A DNA stretch of 64,000 nucleotides from Flavobacterium sp. HSC-32F16 (GTDB lineage Bacteria; Bacteroidota; Bacteroidia; Flavobacteriales; Flavobacteriaceae), in assembly GCF_024171645.1 (NCBI RefSeq), contig NZ_JALKAC010000005.1, positions 124,001 to 188,000 on the forward strand. Direction: 5' to 3'. A program made the position numbers and the translations under genes. The notes beneath the pieces were generated by a model. The model was not told the origin of the DNA. It saw nothing but the letters and a program-made list of their open reading frames with translations, and did not search any database. This document shows positions 16,294 to 24,938 of the stretch, piece after piece. Each line of letters starts with the position of its first letter. The stretch's first letter is position 1.

Positions 16294-16602
16294 ATGAATA
16301 AAAATGCAATAAAAAACCACATCGTTATAAGAGTATTTGTCATACTTGTTTTCTACGCTTGTTATTTTTTTTCGGAAATAAACAAAAATCATGGCGGCGG
16401 AAATAACTTTATCTCTGATAATTTCTTTTTAATGATGCTGGGATTAGGCATTTTATTTGGATGGATTGCCTGGATGATTATTGAAGCATTTGTTCTTTTA
16501 TCTAAACAAAAATCAAAATTGGCATTAATTAACCTCTTCTTATTGATTGTAATGGCCGTAATACCCCTAGGATCTGCCTATCTCAAACATAAATATTACT
16601 AA
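16294..16602 (+). CDS. Small membrane protein
   Basis: The 102-residue protein has about three hydrophobic segments (RVFVILVFYACYFF, FLMMLGLGILFGWIAWMIIE, LALINLFLLIVMAVIPL). It is 12 bp upstream of the SUKH-like gene and so probably belongs to the same transcript. Function unknown. Confidence 0.65.
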   Translation: MNKNAIKNHIVIRVFVILVFYACYFFSEINKNHGGGNNFISDNFFLMMLGLGILFGWIAWMIIEAFVLLSKQKSKLALINLFLLIVMAVIPLGSAYLKHKYY

Positions 16603-16614
16603 TCTTCCTATACA

Positions 16615-17199
16615 ATGCAAAACATACAAAAACGTATCGCAGAATGTGAACTAGAATATGAAGAAATCTTAGAATCATCTTTGGCTTCAAATGAAGAAAT
16701 ACAAGAATTGGCTTCTTATTTTTCTCTGCCTTTACCACAAGAACTAATCAATTTTTATACAACTATTGGCGGTATTGAATCTGATGAGATATTCCGTATT
16801 TCTTCTGCAGAAAATCTAATCAGATATATGAAACAAAGAGAGACTTTCTCTCATAATTCAACTGGAATTATTGATATGATTATTGCTTTTTGGGCAAACG
16901 ACCGCCCGGAGCTTCAGAAATATAAATTTCTTACTCAAGAAGAGACACAAAAAATAAACGCATCATTTCAATGCATCGGCTGGATCACGTCAGAAGAAGA
17001 TATTGATGAAAGCGGCGAGTATATTATTTTCGACAAAAACGGCAACTTTGCAAACCTTTATTGCCATCAGGATAATATTAAAGCGGCAACAGACCAATTA
17101 CTGGAATTTTTAAAATCTGGTCTTCCGGAAAGAACTCTTGAAAATGTTCTGGAAGAATTATTTGAACGTGCCGAAGGAAATTTAAGCCGATGGGACTAA
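16615..17199 (+). CDS. SMI1/KNR4 (SUKH)-like protein
   Basis: The 194-residue cytoplasmic protein carries a SUKH-like core. IQELASYFSLPLPQELINFYTTIGGIE (residues 29-55) has the typical pattern of a helix, the conserved LP, and a turn where SUKH proteins have NGG. SMI1/KNR4 proteins in bacteria are often immunity proteins that neutralise contact-dependent nuclease toxins. No toxin is encoded here, so this may be an orphan immunity gene or serve another role. The family assignment is moderate. Confidence 0.6.
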   Translation: MQNIQKRIAECELEYEEILESSLASNEEIQELASYFSLPLPQELINFYTTIGGIESDEIFRISSAENLIRYMKQRETFSHNSTGIIDMIIAFWANDRPELQKYKFLTQEETQKINASFQCIGWITSEEDIDESGEYIIFDKNGNFANLYCHQDNIKAATDQLLEFLKSGLPERTLENVLEELFERAEGNLSRWD

Positions 17200-17257
17200 A
17201 ATCGAAAAACCATTCAATCTCTCTAATTAAAATAGTAACCATTTAAAATCTTAAATC

Positions 17258-17827
17258 ATGTCTGAATTAAGTTCTTTATTTTGTAAAGTAAAAATCACAA
17301 AACCGCAGCTGGAAAAATTTTTAAACAGTCCGCTTGAAGAACCGCAGTTAAATACAAACTGGCTTGAATATTGGGACAGCCGGGAAATGTATTCAAAATC
17401 AGTTTTGACTCAGGAACAGCTTCGCACATACAACGATAAAATTAATCAGGAAGTTATTGACGGATGGATTAATTATCCCGAAGCGATGGCTTTTTCAGAT
17501 TATGATGAAACCAATCAAGAATGGCATTGGGGAATGATGTTTTTTAGCGAGAACTTTACAGAAATGATTCCCATGTTTGCTTTTATCATCAGCATGGAAA
17601 AGTACATAATTGAAAGTACAGAAAACAAGGCGATTGTTTTTCCTTTCTTTTGGGGTGATGATGCTGTGCATGCTTATATTTATTTTGAAGATGGAAAAGC
17701 AGTATTGAGTCCAAAAGCACAAGTTTTAAAAGACGTAGATCCAGAGTTTTTAGAAAAAACAAAAGATTTCCTAAATAAAAAATGGGATCAATTGTCTAAA
17801 GAAATGGATTTAGACAATCTGGATTAA
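17258..17827 (+). CDS. Hypothetical protein, immunity-protein-like context
   Basis: The 189-residue protein is acidic (many Glu and Asp, Trp-rich: NWLEYWDSRE, EWHWGMMFF, FFWGDDAVHAYIYF). It has no signal. Small acidic single-domain proteins beside SUKH genes are frequently immunity proteins of polymorphic toxins, but I do not recognise this family. It follows the SUKH-like gene by 58 bp. Confidence 0.6.
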   Translation: MSELSSLFCKVKITKPQLEKFLNSPLEEPQLNTNWLEYWDSREMYSKSVLTQEQLRTYNDKINQEVIDGWINYPEAMAFSDYDETNQEWHWGMMFFSENFTEMIPMFAFIISMEKYIIESTENKAIVFPFFWGDDAVHAYIYFEDGKAVLSPKAQVLKDVDPEFLEKTKDFLNKKWDQLSKEMDLDNLD

Positions 17828-17952
17828 ATCTTTTAAATTGTATGAAAAGTTGTATTTTTACTTCTTTCAAACTCGAAATCGTATTTTACCAAAACAAGTC
17901 TGTTTTTTACCGAAAAACGATTTTGTAAATCTTTTTTAAATACCTTTGAATT

Positions 17953-18354
17953 ATGAGCACAGCAACAAAACCAAATCATATAGGGCGAAAAATAAGCCGT
18001 ATTCGTGAACTTCGCGATATGAAGCAGGAAGCTTTGGCACAAGCTTTGGGAACAAACCAGCAAGCTATTTCTGCCATAGAAAATAGTGAAACTATAGACG
18101 AGGCAAAACTTATTGAAATAGCAAAAGCACTTGGTGTAACTGCCGAAGCAATAAAAAGCTTTTCAGATGAAAATATGATCACTTATTTTAATACTTTCCA
18201 CGATACTGATTTCAGTAATAGTCAAGGAGCTTTTGGTCAAAATCATCAATGTAATTTCAATCCGCTTGACAAAGTTGTGGAACTTTATGAGCGTTTGGTT
18301 CAGGCTGAGAAAGATAAGGTTGAATATTTAGAAAAATTATTTAAAGGGAAATAG
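17953..18354 (+). CDS. XRE-family transcriptional regulator
   Basis: The 133-residue protein has an N-terminal Cro/CI helix-turn-helix (about residues 12-70: IGRKISRIRELRDMKQEALA, GTNQQAISAIENSE as recognition helix). The C-terminus (about 105-133, VVELYERLVQAEKDKVEYLEKL) looks like a short coiled coil for dimerisation. Its target is unknown. It closes the plus-strand accessory run and has its own terminator. Confidence 0.9.
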   Translation: MSTATKPNHIGRKISRIRELRDMKQEALAQALGTNQQAISAIENSETIDEAKLIEIAKALGVTAEAIKSFSDENMITYFNTFHDTDFSNSQGAFGQNHQCNFNPLDKVVELYERLVQAEKDKVEYLEKLFKGK

Positions 18355-18376
18355 TTCTCTTTATTTTAAATAATAT

Positions 18377-18411
18377 AAAAAGCCATTCCTGAAAAGGAGT
18401 GGCTTTTTATT
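18377..18411 (+). terminator. Terminator of the XRE regulator gene
   Basis: AAAAAGCCATTCCT pairs with AGGAGTGGCTTTTT around GAAA, followed by T-rich sequence. Confidence 0.85.
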
Positions 18412-18479
18412 TTTAGAATGAAATAAATAAATTTTTAAATCTCATTAAATATTTTATCTTTTAATACACTAAAAAACAG

Positions 18480-18581
18480 TTAACTAAACATAGAAATAAT
18501 CCATTCAATAAAATAAGATATCAAAATTTCAAGCGTTATTATTAAACCCTTCTTTACTATTTTTAATAGTTTCTTTTTCAT
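18480..18581 (-). CDS. Possible 33-residue hydrophobic peptide
   Basis: A minus-strand frame encodes a peptide that starts MKKKLLKIVKKG and continues with a hydrophobic helix (LIITLEILISYFIEWIISMF). The basic amphipathic start followed by a membrane helix recalls small toxic or membrane peptides, but short hydrophobic frames arise by chance in AT-rich DNA. The surrounding gap 18412-18667 otherwise holds only the direct repeat GTACCATTTT near 18645. Confidence 0.3.
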   Translation of the reverse strand: MKKKLLKIVKKGLIITLEILISYFIEWIISMFS

Positions 18582-18667
18582 CTGACTTACAATTTTAATT
18601 ATAAATCAAATTTCCACATATTGGTTTGGTACTATTACTGGTACCAGTACCATTTTGAGTACCATTT

Positions 18668-19723
18668 TTAAATTTTCTCGTCTGGCAATCTTTTTTTAAA
18701 ATATGGAACTACTTCAACATTTAAAGATTCGCAATGAGAAATTATTTTTTGCATTTTTTCCCTTGAATTGAATATGTTTTTATTTCCATTTCTATTATTA
18801 GCGGGATAGTTATTAATTGTGGCTAAAATAAATTTATTATAACTGTTATTTCCTAAGTCTTTTGCTGCCTTAGAAGCATTAAAGCCATCTTTAAAAACTG
18901 TAGTGTCTTTATCATTTATGAAATAGTATTTTTCCATTTTACCTGAAGCAAACATACATCCTACCAAAAACCAAATTTCAGTTTTACAATCTTTAACTTC
19001 GTCAAAATTTGAAATTTCCTCGTTTTTATAGTTTGATTTAGAAAGATTTTCAATTTTAATCTGCTCCTTATAAAACCTTCTTTTATTTTTAAAAAAATCT
19101 TTCTGTGGCTTTATGTGATATGGTTCGTCGTTTTCAAACATCTTAATTCTTAGATATTCTGTATCTAATTCATCAATTGCTCGATTTATTATTTCTAAAT
19201 TCTTGATTTTATCGTTTTTAGAAAATATTTTACTTAATGTTAAAAATCCTTGATTTAGACAATACATTGTAATTTTTCTCAAATCAAAAGCAACTCTTCC
19301 ATTTTTAAATAAAAAGCATTCATAAAATTTAATTGATAAACTTCTTAAAGTTGCCTTCTCATAAAGAATTCTCTTATTTTGTTCGATAATATTAACAAAC
19401 CACCAGACAGCCAAAAACTCATTTAAACGTCCCTCGACGTGGTAATTATAGCATTTTTTATCTTCTTCTTTTTTACTATTCCCATTACAATAAATACAAG
19501 AAGCTTTTAATTCTTTTGGAAATGTTTCGTTAATTTTTTTCGTAAATTCATTACTTAGAAAATCTTTTAACTTGTTATCTTCTAAATAAGCCTCAAAATA
19601 ATCCCAAACTGACTTTTCGTTATTATTAAATCCAAATTGTTCTTTTTGCTTATCACTTAATTTTACAGAATAAACTTTCTCATCTTCGATATTTACAAAT
19701 CCAAATTGCAGTATTTCTTTCAT
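18668..19723 (-). CDS. Orphan protein with putative zinc-binding motif
   Basis: This 351-residue protein is unusually rich in Lys, Asn, Phe and Glu and appears more AT-rich than its neighbours, suggesting acquisition by transfer. SCIYCNGN...KKCYNYH near residues 75-95 could form a C-x2-C/C-x3-H metal site. A later block (WFLVGCMFASGKMEKYYF, SKAAKDLGN, YNKFILATINNYPANN) looks conserved but I cannot name the family. No signal or membrane segment is seen. It lies between the XRE gene and an LpxR-like gene. Confidence 0.7.
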   Translation of the reverse strand: MKEILQFGFVNIEDEKVYSVKLSDKQKEQFGFNNNEKSVWDYFEAYLEDNKLKDFLSNEFTKKINETFPKELKASCIYCNGNSKKEEDKKCYNYHVEGRLNEFLAVWWFVNIIEQNKRILYEKATLRSLSIKFYECFLFKNGRVAFDLRKITMYCLNQGFLTLSKIFSKNDKIKNLEIINRAIDELDTEYLRIKMFENDEPYHIKPQKDFFKNKRRFYKEQIKIENLSKSNYKNEEISNFDEVKDCKTEIWFLVGCMFASGKMEKYYFINDKDTTVFKDGFNASKAAKDLGNNSYNKFILATINNYPANNRNGNKNIFNSREKMQKIISHCESLNVEVVPYFKKRLPDEKI

Positions 19724-19754
19724 ATTTGAAAATTTAAATTCTCCCTAAAAATCA

Positions 19755-20714
19755 TTACCTCAACAAAAACCCCAATCGAATCGATCCAAAAAAGTATCCA
19801 GTATTTGTATCATTAACATCACCTTCTAATTCTTTCCCTCGGTAAATAAAAGAATATGACATATTGAAGTTATTGTGTCTGTATTTCAAACCAAACTCGG
19901 CATTGAAACGAAGCGGCACCAAATCGAAAGTTACGGGACTTGTATCGTTAAACATACTGCCTTGGATTGTGGCATCATAAAACTGATAATTAACACTTGG
20001 CATAGCATAGAAATAAAACTCCCGAATATCAGGCTGTGCATTTGCGCTTACTGAAGCATCATGAAGATTTGAATCGTAAACCGGAAGCAGTTTCTTAAAC
20101 CCAACTCTAGTTAAAAATCCGGTTGAAACTCCCGTAAAAATAGTTCCCAAATTGGCTTCAGACTGAAAATGAAGATCTATAAAATCGTTGTGTTTTGTTG
20201 GAAATAATTTCTTCGAATACATAACATGCGCCTGAACCGCCAAAGCATTATGAAGCTGATTTTCCCAGCCATACACTTTTTTGTATCCAATAATTTTATG
20301 AAATCCTTCCTGAGTTTCTTCACCCAAAGCATTCGGCCCCATAAACCCAAGCTGAAAATCAGTTTTTAAAACCGATTCGCTTTGGTAAAAAAAGCTCCTT
20401 CCCGCTTCGGCAAAAAGATAACCCGTAAAAGGGCGATCGTTTATGGTTACGGCTGCCTCATTAATAAATCTGGGATTATAGATATATTGCCCAATCCTGA
20501 ATTCGGTAATTTTTTTATTGATTTTCTCATTATCATTTTTAGATAAAAATCGATAAAAAAGTTCCAAACCATTGGTATAATACATATCGTTTTTAGACGA
20601 AGTGTATAAATCATTGTCGGTTATAAAACCTATTTCTGTTGTTTTTCCTTGTCCAAAAGTTAACGCAGTAGTCAAAATCAGAAAAGCAAAAAATACTTTT
20701 TTACTTTTTTCCAT
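19755..20714 (-). CDS. LpxR-like lipid A deacylase family protein (DUF2219)
   Basis: The start at 20714 (MEKSKKVFFAFLILTTALTFG) gives a clean signal peptide and 319 residues; an upstream in-frame ATG at 20840 lies inside mtgA. LpxR-family proteins are 12-stranded outer-membrane barrels that remove the 3'-acyloxyacyl group of lipid A. The DNDLYTSSKNDMYYTNGLEL start and the GQYIYNP and DRPFTGYLFAEAG segments are the typical active-site region with N/D/T residues. The barrel ends LGFLLR. It overlaps mtgA by 14 bp. Deacylase activity is inferred from family. Confidence 0.85.
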   Translation of the reverse strand: MEKSKKVFFAFLILTTALTFGQGKTTEIGFITDNDLYTSSKNDMYYTNGLELFYRFLSKNDNEKINKKITEFRIGQYIYNPRFINEAAVTINDRPFTGYLFAEAGRSFFYQSESVLKTDFQLGFMGPNALGEETQEGFHKIIGYKKVYGWENQLHNALAVQAHVMYSKKLFPTKHNDFIDLHFQSEANLGTIFTGVSTGFLTRVGFKKLLPVYDSNLHDASVSANAQPDIREFYFYAMPSVNYQFYDATIQGSMFNDTSPVTFDLVPLRFNAEFGLKYRHNNFNMSYSFIYRGKELEGDVNDTNTGYFFGSIRLGFLLR

Positions 20715-21483
20715 CCCCTTTATAATTGACCTTTTTCCCAACGTAACGCATCTCGCGAACAATTCTTTCTTTTCTTCTGTTAATATAACTTGATGAACCT
20801 GTAGCTTTAAATTTTCTTGGGTTTGGCAAAATCGCCGCAATTCCCGCCGCCTGCATTGGCGTTAAACTCGAAGCGTCACGTCTATACCAATGTTCAGTTG
20901 CAGCATAAGCGCCATAAACACCATCGCCCATTTCGATACTATTTAAGTACACTTCCATAATACGTTCTTTGCCCCAGATAATTTCAATTAAAACAGTAAA
21001 ATAAGCTTCGAGCCCTTTACGGAAGTAACTTTTTCCCTGCCATAAAAAAACATTTTTCGCCGTTTGCTGCGAAATCGTACTTCCACCGCGAATTCGGCGT
21101 CCACGTTCGTTACTTTTATAGGCTTTTTGCAACGCTTTAAAATCAAAACCATTGTGGGTTAAAAAAGTTCCGTCTTCACTGGCGATAACGGCTTTTTGCA
21201 AATTCATCGAAATTTTTTCTATTGGTTCCCAGTCGTGATCAAAATAAACCTCTTTTCCGTCAAGTTTATTTTCGATAGCACGAATAATCATTAAAGGCGT
21301 AAAAGGCACGGGAACATATTTAAAAAATACAACCGATGCGATCGAAACTCCAAAAAACCACAATGCGGCTTTTATAAAAAACCATTTTACTTTTTCTCCA
21401 AAAGATCGAGTCGATTTCTTTGGTGCTGCTTTTGGTTTAGGTTTATTTGCGGTTGTTTTGGGTGCTGGTTTTTTAACTGCCAT
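20701..21483 (-). CDS. mtgA: Monofunctional biosynthetic peptidoglycan transglycosylase
   Basis: MtgA polymerises lipid II into glycan strands at the outer face of the inner membrane. The start at 21483 (MAVKKPAPK) gives 260 residues: a Lys/Pro-rich cytoplasmic tail, a transmembrane segment near 35-55, then a GT51 domain. The catalytic Glu lies in VIASEDGTFLTHNGFD and further motifs are RGGSTISQQTAKNVFL, KERIMEVYLNSIEMG and GVYGAYAATEHWY. The ATG overlaps the upstream stop codon by one base, indicating coupling with the FAD oxidoreductase gene. Confidence 0.93.
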   Translation of the reverse strand: MAVKKPAPKTTANKPKPKAAPKKSTRSFGEKVKWFFIKAALWFFGVSIASVVFFKYVPVPFTPLMIIRAIENKLDGKEVYFDHDWEPIEKISMNLQKAVIASEDGTFLTHNGFDFKALQKAYKSNERGRRIRGGSTISQQTAKNVFLWQGKSYFRKGLEAYFTVLIEIIWGKERIMEVYLNSIEMGDGVYGAYAATEHWYRRDASSLTPMQAAGIAAILPNPRKFKATGSSSYINRRKERIVREMRYVGKKVNYKGDGKK

Positions 21484-22595
21484 TATATTAAGTCTGCTAA
21501 TTCGGTTCCTATTAAACTGCCTATTGCTACTCCCATTCCGCCTAAACGCACTCCACAAAACACGTTTTCAGACAGTTGAGAAACAACAGGACTTTTACTA
21601 TTTCCAATTCCCATAATCCCACTCCAACGATGTGCGATCTGAAAATCCTGATTCGGTAAAATTACATTTTTCAGTAAATCTTCCAATCTATTTTGAATAA
21701 TTTTCGTCTGGCCAAATTCAGTTGTTGTTTCTGTTTCAAAATCAAGGTTTCGGCCTCCGCCAAATAAAATTCGGTCGCCAATATTTCTGAAATAATAATA
21801 CCCGTGATCCAGATGGAAAGTTCCTTTTATATCCAGATTTTTAATAGGTTCTGTAATTAAAACTTGTGCTCTTGCGGGTTTCACTGCTCCATTTGTCAAA
21901 GAGTGTGCAAAACCGTTTGTCGCAAAAAATATTTTTTTTGATTTAAAACTGAAATCGTTCAATACCACTTCTACATGATTTCCGGCATCTGTGTAAGAAG
22001 TTACCGTCTGCTGATTTAGAATTAAGATATTATCTGAAACTGCTTGTCTCAATAATTCCTGCATCATGTTTCCGGTATCAATTTGTGCTTCAAACGGATT
22101 AAAAATCAAATAATCCTGAATATTTCCAAACCCAAAACGGTCTGTTTCTTTCGAAAAAACTTCGGCTTTAAAAAGCGGTTTTAAAATTTCATTTATAAAA
22201 GGCATTTTCGAAATACATTCATTAAATCCAAATTCGTCTTCTTTTAAAAATAATTCGTAGCCGCCGTGAGGCTTAAAATCGATTGCTTCGTCTCCTAATC
22301 TTTTTCGGAGTAACTGTAAACCTTTCCAGCGCTTTTCGATTAAATTCACAACATCATCTTCGGAATGCGTTTTTAAGTCATCCATAATTTCAGAAAGACT
22401 TCCAAAACAGGCAAAACCGGCATTTTTTGTACTTGCACCTTGTGGCAGCATTCCTCTTTCGAGAACCAGAATTTTTGCAGCTGGAAATCTTTCGCGTAAG
22501 CGCAAAGCCGTATGGAGACCCACGATTCCGCTGCCAACAATGGTATAATCAATATCTGTAAACCAGTTTTTTAATTCCCAATAACTCAACTCCAT
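21483..22595 (-). CDS. FAD-dependent oxidoreductase (DAO family)
   Basis: The start at 22595 (MELSYWELKNWF) gives 370 residues; a longer frame from 22646 adds a non-conserved leader. The dinucleotide-binding motif YTIVGSGIVGLHTALRLRE lies near residues 18-36, with the ribose-binding acid in LVLERG. FGGGRNLD and the C-terminal GVRLGGMGVAIGS complete the D-amino-acid oxidase/glycine oxidase fold. The substrate is likely an amine or amino acid but is not determined. It is the first gene of an FAD oxidoreductase-mtgA-lpxR-like run on the minus strand. Confidence 0.85.
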   Translation of the reverse strand: MELSYWELKNWFTDIDYTIVGSGIVGLHTALRLRERFPAAKILVLERGMLPQGASTKNAGFACFGSLSEIMDDLKTHSEDDVVNLIEKRWKGLQLLRKRLGDEAIDFKPHGGYELFLKEDEFGFNECISKMPFINEILKPLFKAEVFSKETDRFGFGNIQDYLIFNPFEAQIDTGNMMQELLRQAVSDNILILNQQTVTSYTDAGNHVEVVLNDFSFKSKKIFFATNGFAHSLTNGAVKPARAQVLITEPIKNLDIKGTFHLDHGYYYFRNIGDRILFGGGRNLDFETETTTEFGQTKIIQNRLEDLLKNVILPNQDFQIAHRWSGIMGIGNSKSPVVSQLSENVFCGVRLGGMGVAIGSLIGTELADLI

Positions 22596-22630
22596 TTTTA
22601 GACTTTTTAATAAAAATAATGATTTTTTTG

Positions 22631-22785
22631 AACCATATAAGTTCATTTAAATTTAATTTTTAAATCAGCCCTTTAGAGATTAAGTTATATTAAGCGCTGC
22701 TTTCTTAATTTACTTAATCTCTTAATGGTAAAAAAAGAAAAAACATTGATAACGTTTAAATGAACTTACATTCCTTATATGGTTT
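22631..22785. repeat. Nested inverted repeat
   Basis: TAAGTTCATTTAAA at 22638-22651 is exactly complementary to TTTAAATGAACTTA at 22755-22768. It is flanked outside by AACCATATAA and TTATATGGTT, with an 8-nt asymmetry. Inside lies a second pair, AGAGATTAAG and CTTAATCTCT. The whole forms a long cruciform-capable element in the gap between two divergent genes. Confidence 0.7.
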
Positions 22786-22857
22786 AACCCTTTTTAACAT
22801 TTTGTTGCAAAATTATATTCGTATTTTTAGCGCACAAAAAAACAGAATAATTTGATT

Positions 22858-24759
22858 ATGAAAAAAGTAGTATTAACAACCTTAATAATGATGAGTTTAA
22901 ACGCTATTGGGCAGAATGTTATGTCTCCGGAATTGTTATGGAAATTAGGAAGAGTTACACCTCTTGGAATTTCTAAAGATGCAAAAAGTGTGGTTTTTAA
23001 GGTTTCTACACCTTCAGTAGAAGAAAACAAATCGCATTCTAAATTTTATACCGTTCCTGTAAATGGTGGAAATGCAGCTGAAATTAAAGACACAAAAGAT
23101 GTTTTAGCAGATAAAAATGTTTCGCCAGACGGAAAATATTTAGTTTATAATGAAGAAGTAAAAATCGACAATGTTTTAGGAAAAGATTTTTACCCAAAAT
23201 TAGACAAATCTGAAGCTCAAATTTATGACGGATTAGATTATCGTCATTGGGATACGTGGAACGAAGGAAAATTTAATCACGTTTTTTATAAAGAAAACAA
23301 AGACGGCGCAAAGGGAATTGACATCTTAAAAGATGAAACTTTTGATTCTCCTCAAAAACCTTTTGGCGGCGACGAAGATTATATCTGGTCGCCAGACAGC
23401 AAAAGCATTTTTTATGTGTGCAAGAAAAAAGCGGGAACTGCTTATGCAATTTCTACCAACACAGATATTTATGAGTACAATTTAGAGACTCAAAAAACGA
23501 CAAATAAAACCGAAGGCAATTTAGGTTACGATACTGCACCGCAGTTTTCTCCAACAGGAAATTTAACTTGGTTACAAATGAAACGTGACGGTTACGAGTC
23601 TGATAAAAACGATATTATTGTTGAGTTTAAAGGAATCAAAACCAACTTAACAGCAAATTGGGATGGTACTGTAGATAATTTTATTTGGAGTAAAGACGGA
23701 AAAACGGTTTTCTTTGTTGCTCCAATTGACGGAACAAAACAACTTTTCTCGGTTAATTTTCCTGGCTTAACTAAGATCGCAATTAATGTTCATCAATTAA
23801 CAAACGGAGATTTTGACGTAAATGATTTAGTTGGTTTTTCTGGAGATGATATTATTGTTACCAGAACAGATATGAATCATGCCGGAGAAATTTTTTCTTT
23901 TAATTTGAAGAAAAACACCTGGAAACAACTTTCGAATGTAAATACAGAAACATACAAATCTTTAACGTTAAGCAAAACCGAAAAACGTTACGTTACAACA
24001 ACTGATGGAAAAAAAATGCTGGTTTGGGTAATTCTGCCTCCAAACTTTGATGCTTCTAAAAAATATCCAACTTTGTTATTCTGCCAAGGCGGACCTCAAA
24101 GTCCGTTGACACAATCGTATTCTTTCCGTTGGAATTTCTCTTTAATGGCTGCAAAAGGGTATATTGTAGTTGCGCCAAACCGCCGCGGAATGCCGGGACA
24201 CGGTGTTGAATGGAATGAACAAATTAGTAAGGACTGGGGCGGACAAGTTATGGACGATTACCTTTCGGCAATTGATGATGCTGCAAAAGAAAGTTATGTT
24301 GACAAAAGCCGTTTAGGTTGTGTTGGTGCCAGCTACGGAGGATATTCTGTATTTTATTTAGCAGGAATTCACAAAAACCGTTTTAAAACTTTCATTGCTC
24401 ACGATGGTGTTTTCAATACGGTTTCAATGCTAGGAACTACTGAGGAAGTTTTCTTTAACAACTGGGATTTTGGCGGACCATATTGGGAAAAAGACAATGC
24501 AGTAGCGCAAAAAGCATACACTACATTTAATCCTGCAACTTTGGTACAAAACTGGAACAAACCAATTTTGATTTTTCAGGGAGGAAAAGATTTCCGTGTG
24601 CCAATTGGGCAAGGACAAGAAGCTTTCCAGGCTGCACAGTTAAGAGGAATAAAAAGCCGTTTTGTGTATTTTCCAGACGAAAATCACTGGGTTTTAAAAC
24701 CACAAAATGCTCAGGTTTGGCAGGGAGAATTCTTTAAATGGCTAAACGAAACGCTATAA
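22858..24759 (+). CDS. S9-family (prolyl oligopeptidase) peptidase, exported
   Basis: The ATG at 22858 gives MKKVVLTTLIMMSLNAIGQ, a signal peptide, and 633 residues. The N-terminal two thirds form a beta-propeller with WD40-like repeats (ISPDGKYLVY-type VSPDGKYLVYNEE, WSPDSKSIFY, FSPTGNLTW, WSKDGKTVFF). The C-terminal alpha/beta-hydrolase domain has the nucleophile in GASYGGYS near residue 486, Asp in GGKDFRVP and His in DENHWVL. It is a periplasmic or surface dipeptidyl/acylaminoacyl peptidase. Expressed alone, with the terminator at 24780. Confidence 0.93.
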   Translation: MKKVVLTTLIMMSLNAIGQNVMSPELLWKLGRVTPLGISKDAKSVVFKVSTPSVEENKSHSKFYTVPVNGGNAAEIKDTKDVLADKNVSPDGKYLVYNEEVKIDNVLGKDFYPKLDKSEAQIYDGLDYRHWDTWNEGKFNHVFYKENKDGAKGIDILKDETFDSPQKPFGGDEDYIWSPDSKSIFYVCKKKAGTAYAISTNTDIYEYNLETQKTTNKTEGNLGYDTAPQFSPTGNLTWLQMKRDGYESDKNDIIVEFKGIKTNLTANWDGTVDNFIWSKDGKTVFFVAPIDGTKQLFSVNFPGLTKIAINVHQLTNGDFDVNDLVGFSGDDIIVTRTDMNHAGEIFSFNLKKNTWKQLSNVNTETYKSLTLSKTEKRYVTTTDGKKMLVWVILPPNFDASKKYPTLLFCQGGPQSPLTQSYSFRWNFSLMAAKGYIVVAPNRRGMPGHGVEWNEQISKDWGGQVMDDYLSAIDDAAKESYVDKSRLGCVGASYGGYSVFYLAGIHKNRFKTFIAHDGVFNTVSMLGTTEEVFFNNWDFGGPYWEKDNAVAQKAYTTFNPATLVQNWNKPILIFQGGKDFRVPIGQGQEAFQAAQLRGIKSRFVYFPDENHWVLKPQNAQVWQGEFFKWLNETL

Positions 24760-24779
24760 AACAAAAATTAAAATAAACT

Positions 24780-24814
24780 TAACCGCAGCATTATTTATAT
24801 AATCTGCGGTTATT
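24780..24814 (+). terminator. Terminator of the S9 peptidase gene
   Basis: AACCGCAG pairs with CTGCGGTT across a short A/T loop and is followed by ATTTTATTTTT. Confidence 0.8.
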
Positions 24815-24938
24815 TTATTTTTAGAACATTGGAATTATATAAATATTTGATTTGCATTTCCTTTTCTTAAATTGATTTTTTAAATAAATTGCAAGGAATT
24901 CGAACACTAAAAAACATCCCCAACCCCCGATAAATATT

